Below are positions 55,698 to 64,000 of a stretch of DNA of 64,000 nucleotides, piece by piece. Positions within the stretch are counted from its first letter, which is position 1. Each line of letters starts with the position of its first letter. The position numbers and the translations under genes were made by a program. The stretch comes from Gautieria morchelliformis (lineage: Eukaryota; Basidiomycota; Agaricomycetes; Gomphales; Gomphaceae): assembly GCA_015179125.1 (NCBI GenBank), contig WHVA01000124.1, positions 124,001 to 188,000 on the forward strand, read 5' to 3'. The notes under the pieces were generated by a model. It was not told where the DNA came from. It did no database searches and saw nothing but the letters and a program-made list of their open reading frames with translations.

Positions 55698-58220
55698 TCA
55701 AGTCGACGACAGCGACTGGTTAGACATGATTTGGGAGAAGAACTGTAATGCCGCTTGGCCCGTTGTGAGGGTACCAAACTTGTACGCAGGCACTTCGTGG
55801 CCAGCTCCAAATATCCGCACCTGGCGATCGGGTCTCGGTGATTAAATATGTTATTCTAAAATCTCGGAATCAACTCACATAGGAGAATGTCCCAGCGTTT
55901 TTGTACAGGCCCGTGACTTGGCCTGCGACGCTAAAGTTGGCGAACGACTGCGCGTGGTATTCGGCTGTAAAGCGTGTGTTCAGTGCGTCGACCTGCGAAA
56001 CAGAGAAAATACAAGGCAGGGTCAAACAAAAGTCTGGGATGATGAAAGCCGCTTGGAATATACCATAGCTTCCACGCCCTAAAACAATAAACTTCAGCAT
56101 TTTGCTAAACCTCGTCAATTAAGCGGCTGACCTGGTAGTTCAAGATGTAGTCTGCGTCGCCATCGTAGACAATCGTTCTTACCTGCGAAAAAAACATCCA
56201 GTCAGAATATAGATCGCCGAATCCGACGAGTGTACTGCGAAAACGTACCCCTGCGTTGATGACGGTCTCCAAATCAAGACGTGAGTTCGTCATCCAATCA
56301 CCTGTTTGTGCGAAATTGTCGTAGACAGTGTAACTGGTCTCTTGCCAGGTGCTCTCCGCGCCAATCTGGGACATGAGCGAGGAGGAAGTGAGGTACGTGG
56401 AGAGTTCCGGCGGATAGCTGGTAGCGGCTGAATGAGAGGAAAAGCTTACTGCAAGAAGCGGTGGAGCTTACGGATCGGGATTTGCGGTGGGGACATAGTA
56501 GACATCCCAGTTCCCCGCCAATGGAGAGAGGATCCTAGACGGACCGTGTATCTTAGTATAAATAGGAAAGGGGAAAGAGCCATACGACTTGCTCGTTATT
56601 ACAATACGCTTGTGCATTAGAGCACACAGTGGTTGAACCGCCGTCATAGCAACTCGTGATCTGAAGTTCAAGTGTCGTTTGATTATATATCACAATAAAG
56701 TAAGCAAGAAATGTGTAACAAACCTGGTCTTTACACCCGCCGCTCTCGAAGAAACTTGTGTTGGCCTGTGCGATCGTAGAAGACGAGACGAGGGGATGGT
56801 AGCCGTTCGTGGCAGCATAAGTCAGGTATCCTTAATATTTCCCATTAGAATCCAGGAGGCTATACTGATATGGAAGTACCTGGATACTGATTCAGTGGGT
56901 CCTGAATGAAACGCAGACCAAATCAACGTCGTGGGTTATTGCAAAGATAGGACACTCACCGTAAGCCCGTCACCGACTCCTAGAACCTTCAGGTTGATAG
57001 GGACGCCAGAGATGGTCCCAGCGGAAATGGCTGCATTCTGCTGAAGGAAATATCTGAAACGAAGAAATAAACGAGCGACTCTATAAAGGATAGCGACCAG
57101 GCTTACGCAGCAAATGTGGGGCCGTAGTGTCCTATAGGCGTCACAGTTCTTTTTTAAAAGAGGAGACATATACGCAAATACGATGACTGACCGCCATAAG
57201 ACTCTGTCCAGATAGCAAAATCATTCGTGGCGTACTTTGAGAACCGTGTATCGTTGAAAAATATTTGCAGGAACTAGCCGTCTGGATCAGCTTCACCGTG
57301 AATTTTCACAATGGGTGCAGTTACAAACCTCCCACACATCCGAGGCCGCCTCTAGCGACGTGCCCACAGAAGTCGTCCCATGAGAGAAGCCCACTCCCAC
57401 TGCGAAAGGACGTTAATGAGGGTGTGCGCAGAGCATATGGGTGTCGGTATACCTGGCTGGTCGATATAAAGCACGTTTGAGACTTCGTTCCACGAGTTAG
57501 GGTTGAGAGTGACGCCAGTGCTGTCATTCGTGATCCGGCATGGGCCATTCTCTTGGAACAGGCCGATCATGCTTGAGCTTCCAGGCTACAACCATCTCAG
57601 CGTCATTTTGATTTTCTCTCTATAACAATAGGAATAAGCGCATACGCCTCCGTTGAGCCATATGGAGAGCGGTTCTATGGACTCGATCTCAGTCCGCGCT
57701 GAATAGTATTGTCATGGCGTTTCGATTAGAAACTCACGGGTCTCAGGGTTGGCAGTGCGTGCAGCGAAGAACCAGAACCTAACGCCACAGTAAGCACAGT
57801 TTATACCTATCAGCGTTCCCTGGCTCTGACCAGATACTCTCAGTCGACGAGAGATCGCCGTAACTAAATCACGATAAGTCAAGTCAAGGCGCTGTGAACT
57901 CTAAGCTTACCCAGAAGCTTGATAAACACCAGGAGTGGTCTCTGCAAACAAAACATTAGACACCATAGAACTCGAACAGAAAGTAAAAGCCACGACTCGG
58001 ACATACCGCAGACGCCTGAGTTTTCGGTAACACGCAGCTGCCCCGGCGTCGTCGTGATCGTTGCAGGCGACTGGGGCTTAGCGTCAGAGAACACTGTTCC
58101 AGGCGCGGGGACACCGCCAATAACGCCATTTATCGACGGAATCTGGCTGGTAGCTGCAATAGCCGAGGACGCCTCGAAGGCCGCCAGGAACGCGATCACG
58201 GTGTGGAGCATGCGCGGCAT
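55698..58220 (-). CDS. Secreted serine carboxypeptidase (peptidase family S10)
   Basis: Removes C-terminal residues from peptides at acidic pH, in the vacuole or outside the cell. The ATG at 58220 opens [20 protein letters not shown], a signal peptide. The substrate-binding block [20 protein letters not shown] and [17 protein letters not shown] follow. The catalytic Ser is in [17 protein letters not shown] (about 57200), the Asp in [12 protein letters not shown] (about 56150) and the His in [14 protein letters not shown] (about 55800). It ends [11 protein letters not shown] at 55698. There are ten or more short introns. Cys residues in [14 protein letters not shown] and QAYCNNE fit the disulfides of the family. 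Motif order and spacing look complete, and I see no frame break. Confidence 0.94.
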
Positions 58221-58752
58221 CGCGAAACGGTCTGGCAGTCCCGTCCATTGCCAGGCTATATGTACTTGCCTGAGGCAGGCTACCAGCAGATCGTGCATGA
58301 CGGGACGAGGGATGAATCACCGAGAGAATCATCCATCATGCATCAGTGCCACGGGACGCCTGGCGATTGCGAATCACGTGCCACGTGAATGAATTCCGTG
58401 CCGTAGTTCATTCATACTTACAATATGGTGCAGAAGCTGGCGCTGGCGGCTGAGCTCAATGGCCACGTATTATCAGAAGCCGCAGCGGCGCACACGGGTG
58501 ACTGGCTCCGAGTGCAGGAAGAAGAAAAGCTCAACGCTGGTCAATGGTCGTGATCATCAATGATCATAGTTTAGGAAATATCTCGGGAGGCTTGTGCATG
58601 CCGCTACCCTCTCGAGCGGCGACTGGGTCGAGTTATTCTTTACATGACTAGACTTCGCCGTGACGGGCAGGAATTCACTAGCTAGTGGGCGTGCATGGCA
58701 AACGCCACGAGTAAGGCGCGTCGGAGTGTCCGGAGCGGCGTGAATGAACGTG
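58221..58752. other. Intergenic region
   Basis: Lies between the carboxypeptidase start and the monooxygenase end. A 43-codon plus-strand frame near 58424-58555 (MVQKLALAAELNGHVLSEAA) has no recognisable relatives and is probably chance. Confidence 0.4.
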
Positions 58753-60930
58753 CTATACTTGAAGCACATTCGAACCCCATACGCCCAGCACGCCCGTCCA
58801 TCTGCGGACGTGCGCCAGGGCTACACGCACCCAAGGCGTGTCTGAGCGCCAACTCACGCCCGCTGCGCCAATCAGCCCCAGCACCGTCAGCGCGGCCCAC
58901 AGGACACCCAGCCGTCGCCGTATTCGCAATCGCGTGACGCTATGATGACGGGACGTGTACTGTATATGATACAGATGCCGGTAAGACCAACGCGACGGCT
59001 CGGAGAGGGGTGGACATTGACACATACCTTGTAGTCCCAGTCGCGCCATACCGGGAAAACCGACCGCCACCAGAAATGGACCTGGGACCACGGATACACG
59101 GCGCTGTTCCACCCGTCCTCAGAGACATACCACTGCTCAAACATGATTAGACCCGCAGCACATATTGAAAATAAATGTGCACGCACGCTACTGCACTTGC
59201 TGATGATTCGCGTCCTCGATACCGCCTGCACACGTGCCACATACGCCCTCTCGGCGCCGGCTTTTACCTCCACCCGGGACGCCTCCCCATTGAGGACGGG
59301 CGCGATGATCGAGAGCGCGTAGTTGACCGTGTTTTCCGTCGTCATGAGCACGCTCGTGTGCCCCGTATTCGAATTTGGGCCGTACAGCATGAAGAAGTTT
59401 GGGACTATGATATGATGCAACAAATGATTAGTCCCCGATGACACGCCGCGGTGCCGCCGAGCGGGCGCGCTTACACCCATGCACGGCAGTGGCATTGTAT
59501 GCGCTCGGACCACCGGCCTTCTTCCAATGCTCGTGCAGCCACTCTCCGTGCCTCCCCCGGATCCGCAGCGCACCCATGAGCTTTTGCGTTTCGAAACCCG
59601 TGGCGAGGACGATCACGTCCGCGGGGTAGGTCTTCGTTGCGGTGCGCACGGCGCGCGGGAGGACCTCGACGATGTCGTCCTGCACGAGCTCGAGGTTCGG
59701 CGCGTGGAGCGCGCGGAGGTACAGCTCGTTGGCATCAAATATCCGCCGCTGCGCGATTCCGCACTCGCCAGATTAACAACAAACAATCTCTCTGTGCCGG
59801 ACGGACACGGCCCACGCACCTTGCACGCCATCGCCCACTCCGGGATCAGCATGTCCTGATATTTCTCCGGCGCCACCCGCCGCACGTAGTCCCGTCCCTG
59901 CTTCTCCAACGCGCGCCGGAACATCGCGCCGACCGTATTCTCGACAAACAGCTGCCACTGGGCCTCCCCGTACGCAAATATCGCGAAACGCATCAGTCTC
60001 CCGATGAGCGGGACGTGGCGGAAGGCCCAGCGCGTGTTGGGGCCGAAGACGGGGTTGGGGTAGGGGAGGAGCCAGTGTGGGGTGTGGATGAATTGCGTGA
60101 GGGTCTTGGTCTGCGATACGATCTTCGGCACCACCTGCGACCCCGAACCTGGAGCCAGAAGCGTGCATACGCGCCCGTCACCGCACGGCCCCCACTACGA
60201 TATTGTATCCTGGCTACACTCACATCCGTTCCCAATGACGATCGTATTCTTCCCCTCCAGGTCTACATCGTGTCTCCAGCGCGCCGTATGGAAAAGCGGG
60301 CCCTCGAACGCGTCCATCCCGTGGATATTCGGGTGCTTCGGGTCGATCAGCATCCCCACCGCGGAAAAGAGGACCTTACACTCATGCAGGTACGTCTTCC
60401 CGGTGTCTAGATCTCTGAGTAGCAAACACCACCTCTGGCGCTCGTCGTCCCAGATCGCAGACTCGCATTCGGTGCGGAACGTCATGTGGGGCACGAGCTG
60501 GTACTTGTCGACCACCCCGTCTATGTACTGGCGGATCTCGGAGTGGGCAGGCAGGAGGGTAGTCCACGAGGGGTTGGGCGCGAAGGAAAAGGAGTAGAAT
60601 ATCGCGGGGATGTCGCTGGCCTTGCATCAGACATAATGCAACACAAAACGGCACGCCTCAACGCACCATGCCGCGCCTGGATTCCGACGTTTTGCGAACG
60701 TACCGTCAGCACGGCTGTTAACACAAACTCACACCCTGCAAGACGCCACTGCTGCACGCACCTGGGTACTGGTTAAGCCACCATGTGCCCGAATACGTGT
60801 CGTTTCTGTCGTAGAAATGCATGTCGGCGAAGTCGAGGCCGTACTTGCGCTTCAGCTGCATGGCGACGCAGAGGCCACTGAGGCCAAGGCCAATGCACAG
60901 GACTGGGGTATATTTCGTGGGGGTAGACAT
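58753..60930 (-). CDS. Baeyer-Villiger-type flavin monooxygenase, membrane-anchored
   Basis: A class B flavoprotein that would use FAD, NADPH and O2. The ATG at 60930 gives MSTPTKYTPVLCIGLGLSGL, the first Rossmann motif. SGTWWLNQYPG (about 60780) is the typical substrate-side block. The fingerprint FEGPLFHTARWRH (about 60280) fits FxGxxxHxxxW of Baeyer-Villiger enzymes, though Arg replaces the usual Pro or Asp after Trp. The NADPH Rossmann motif begins KNTIVIGNG. VIVLATGFETQKL (about 59600) and FFMLYGPNSNTGHTSVLMTT (about 59380) follow. The last exon encodes a hydrophobic helix (LGVLWAALTVLGLIGAAGV), suggesting a C-terminal membrane anchor, and ends at 58753. The substrate is unknown. No biosynthetic cluster genes surround it. 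Confidence 0.92.
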
Positions 60931-61834
60931 GTTGCGAGGGGTCGACGTTGGCGTGCACACTGAGCCTGATAGAGAGAATTTGCAATTCTGGCAGGGCCCG
61001 TGGGTGTGCTTCTGATCTAGCCTGTTTTGTGCAATTGTTTCCGCAGTGCGTGGCGGGACTTTTAAGCTATGATACTAGGATAACTATGGTTAGTATAAGA
61101 AGCGTGCGACACACATGTGTGCAGGTTGTAATGTTCATGGCCGTTACGCGTCCGCGGTGAAAGCGTGGCTCGCCTTTCGAAGTAGAGTCTGCAGCTGTCA
61201 TGCACTACTGTAGCATTACTAAACGACCATTTGCTCACGCCCTTCTAGCGTGACGCGCCGGCTAATTAGGCCCAATGGTTCAATACCGACGCTGCATTAA
61301 CATGACCCGCATTTCGGCGACAGATCCAGACCGGCCTCGTGCTGCCGCGTGATGCGTGACGCGTGACGCCTGGACCGTGGCGCCGCGCGGGCCGTGCTGC
61401 GTGCTGCGTGCCAACATGGCCCGGCTCAAAGGATAGCCGTGATGCGTGCGCGCAGGCGCCGGGCCCCGCCTCGCTGTACATACAGTTGTATCGCCGGAAG
61501 TCTCGATCGCGACTCGCATCTTCGATGCCGATGCCGCGCTTCGCATTCAGTACTCAGGCGCCCTTCCCTCCGACCGGCCTTGCAAGAGTTTTCGGCAGAC
61601 GTGTATACAGTATATGATATACATGTTCTGGGCCCCTTAATTTATGCGCGCTACCGGGGTCCACAATGCTGCGGGTGGCTCCTTGGCCGGCCACGGTTGG
61701 TAGCAGGTGTGCAATGACATAAATACTCTCAGCATGGCTCGCAGGCATTTTGATAGCCGACCCGGGTGGCCTATTCTAAGCATTAACTCGCATCACTCGC
61801 ACTCTCATGTCCGCTATTAAGTAATACGAAGAAG
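60931..61834. other. Intergenic region
   Basis: GC-rich in the middle (61300-61500) with only short frames. It should hold the monooxygenase promoter and the guanine deaminase 3' flank. No recognisable gene. Confidence 0.5.
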
Positions 61835-63935
61835 CTACAGCACACCCGGCGGAAACGTCTGACCCCCGACCAGCGACCCGCGGACGAACACAGCGGAGAT
61901 GTTTCGATCGTCTCCACAGAACAGGAACTTCTCCAGAGACGCCTCGAGATCCTCGACACCATCATGTTCCCCGGCGCCCCACCCCTGACGTTCGCCATCT
62001 CCACCCCCACCACCGTCTTCCCACCAGACATTCGGGTTGGCGGTCTCTGGGAGGAGGCTGACCAGGAGCGCGTCGAAGTCCTTGCCCGGCGCAAAACTTC
62101 CGATGCGGGACTCTAAATTGCATAATGCGGCGCCGCCGAGCGTCGCCATGTGCAGGAGCGTTGCGGTGGGAAGGGGCCGGTTTGCGAGGCGTGTCTGCGC
62201 CGCCGTAGTCGTCGTAGAAGACGGGGAGGGAGGCCTAGAATTCGCGCCAGCAGCAGCAGTGCCGCGGGGCAAGGCAGCCTGCATGGTGACGACTTTCGAC
62301 GCTAGACTTGCGTGTTGGATCGCCGTGAGCATAGACGCTGAATACCCGCCGGACACATCAGTCCCCAACCCGACCTAAGAACGAAAGAAAGAACAACAGT
62401 CTGCATGAATGTCTCCGGTGCCACGGTCTGATGATGAAGGGAACGATGCTGCTACCTTGACGCCCTCGTCGAGCCACTCCCCCACTCTTGCGACGCCGGA
62501 GCTGAGGTTGAAGTTGCTCGTCGGACAATGGCTGATCCCCGCGCCCGCCTTCTTGACCAGCGCGATTTCCGTGTCGGATAAATGGCACCCGTGCGCGAGG
62601 ATCGTCGTCGGCCCCAGCAAGCCGAAATCGTCGTACACGGCCGCGTAGGACGCGTGGGCGGGGAATAGCGACGCAGTCACGAGTATTTCCGCGGTGTTCT
62701 CCGAGATGTGGGTCTGGATAGGGAGGCGTGCAGGGTGGGGGGTCGCTGGGCGCGGCGAGGACTCGGAGGAGGGCGTGGCACCGGGTGCCTCTGCGGCGAG
62801 TTTTCCCAGGCCGGATAGCAGGTCGTCCGTGCACGAGAGTGCAAATCGTGGCGTTAGGATAGGGCGGAGAAGAACCGACTTGAATGAATTAACGTATGAT
62901 ATCATACAACGCGAGTTCGCGAGCGAGTCGGTGTGGGTGCGGTCTAAATACGATGCAGGCGCGTTGCGATCCATATTGCAGTTCTGTAGATGTGTGATGT
63001 GATGTGTGAATATCCACGGCACTGCCAACGTAAGCGAATAGTAGTGAGAGTGACTCACGCCAATAAAGGCTCGCTGGCCTAGGAAGATACATCAGACGTC
63101 AACTCAGGGGCGCAGGCGAGAGGGTAATCGCAGCCAGGCAACGATGGCAAGAAATGAAACGCACCGCTTGCATGGACGACGTCGATGAGGACTTTGGTGC
63201 CGACCAGGTGTGTAGAGCTAAAGTAGCAGCAGGTCGTGGTCTGAAAGAGTAATGGTCTGCGTCAATGTCAATGCTTGCAGGCCGTGCAGTGCTAACTCAG
63301 CGCAACGGAATAGGAACGGAAGAAATTATTCTGCCAACTGCAGGACGCGTATGTAACGGAAAAACATGCGATCCTCACCCCACAGGCCAGCAGCCTCCTA
63401 ACGACACTTGCATACACTTTTTTTGCGTAAACTGCATCGCCGAACTTAGACTCGGTCGGGAAGGTGAGATTAGCGAGCCAATCGAGCAGTTCGTACTGGC
63501 CGCCTCTGCATGACGTTGAATACGTCTTCAATTTCCTGATCGTGGAAACGAGAGAAGGAAGGTGATTCAACTGCTGACCTTCCTAGATTAGGGAACTGCG
63601 GAGCATGCTGCAGCGGCGGATATAAGGGGTCCGGCAGCCTTGTGTTAATAACAACGCCAAACGGAGAAGGGCCAGCGTACGGTATGTGTATCCACGAAGC
63701 CAGGCAAGAGGAATTCCCCGCGCTGCAGCTTAACAAGATTCAATTTCTGCAGTCCCCGGGCACTCAGGACCGCTTCGACGTGTGCGTCAGTCGGTATATC
63801 CTCCTCTATCCACTGTATAATCCCGTCCTCGATGCATATCAACGCGTGCGGGAGGTATTTGATGACGTAGGGATCCTGGGGCGTGATCAACGCCCCATGG
63901 AAAATAAACGAAGACGCGGTCAAGTCACGAGCCAT
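61835..63935 (-). CDS. Guanine deaminase
   Basis: Converts guanine to xanthine and ammonia in purine salvage; a zinc amidohydrolase. The ATG at 63935 gives MARDLTASSFIFHGALITPQ. The metal-binding DTHTHAPQF is split by an intron after DTHT (about 63680). Conserved blocks follow: GGQYELLDWLANLTFPTESK, an NMDRNAP segment (about 62960), PIQTHISENTAEIL (about 62710, zinc His), TILAHGCHLSDTEIALV (zinc His, about 62600) and GLGTDVSGGYSASML (catalytic Asp, about 62360). A serine/proline-rich insertion lies near 62230. It ends GSLVGGQTFPPGVL at 61835. Introns are short. The overall match to eukaryotic guanine deaminases is good; related chlorohydrolase-type amidohydrolases are a less likely alternative. 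Confidence 0.93.
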
Positions 63936-64000
63936 AGTGGGGTGCAGGGATTACACAGATGTCTGCTGACGAGATGCGTTCAGGAAGCAGCGGTTAGCTG

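Noticed and set aside
58424..58555. 43-codon plus-strand frame near the carboxypeptidase promoter
   Set aside because: Too short, with no family signature and no splice partner visible.

Overview
The window is nuclear DNA of a filamentous fungus, most likely a basidiomycete (Agaricomycete-like). The evidence is genes packed with 50-70 bp GT-AG introns, a patatin/NB-ARC/TPR immune-type receptor, a WD40 repeat array of near-identical units, peroxisomal acyl-CoA oxidase, chromodomain-bearing Ty3/gypsy elements, and no sign of bacterial operons.

The left part (1 to about 29800) is a nested block of transposable elements with no host gene I could recognise. A complete 9.55 kb gypsy element (2714-12268, coding on the minus strand, 215 bp LTRs, ATAGA target duplication) sits inside a solo LTR of another family, and its own integrase gene holds a third-family solo LTR. 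Next comes a deleted gypsy element with 715-721 bp LTRs (12712-20115) that carries an antisense cysteine-rich gene. A truncated plus-strand chromovirus follows (about 20509-28806). It has been hit five times: by a pogo-like DNA transposon, a CACTG-ended foldback MITE, a second foldback MITE and two solo LTRs. Most insertions still show matching target-site duplications, so their relative order can be read.

The right part (about 29850-64000) is a gene-rich host region with a few more elements. In order: a 14-unit WD40 gene with a frameshift (minus); a CHZ1-type histone chaperone (plus); acyl-CoA oxidase ending in the peroxisomal signal AKL (minus); a La-type RNA-binding protein (minus) with a broken inverted copy next to it (plus); a 2.0 kb CACTG-ended element with a GC-rich gene-like cargo; mitochondrial complex III core protein 2 (minus), divergent from a DNA polymerase lambda-type family X polymerase (plus); a host gene remnant cut off by retroelement pieces; a solo LTR; a patatin/NB-ARC/TPR NLR with apparent disabling lesions (minus); an SDHAF4-type complex II assembly factor (plus); a secreted serine carboxypeptidase (minus); a Baeyer-Villiger-type flavin monooxygenase (minus); and guanine deaminase (minus).

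The host genes do not form a pathway cluster. They are a mix of housekeeping functions (respiratory chain, fatty acid oxidation, chromatin, DNA repair, purine salvage) with two repeat-array genes of the self/non-self recognition type. All gene models were built by eye from splice consensus and conserved motifs; no similarity search was run.
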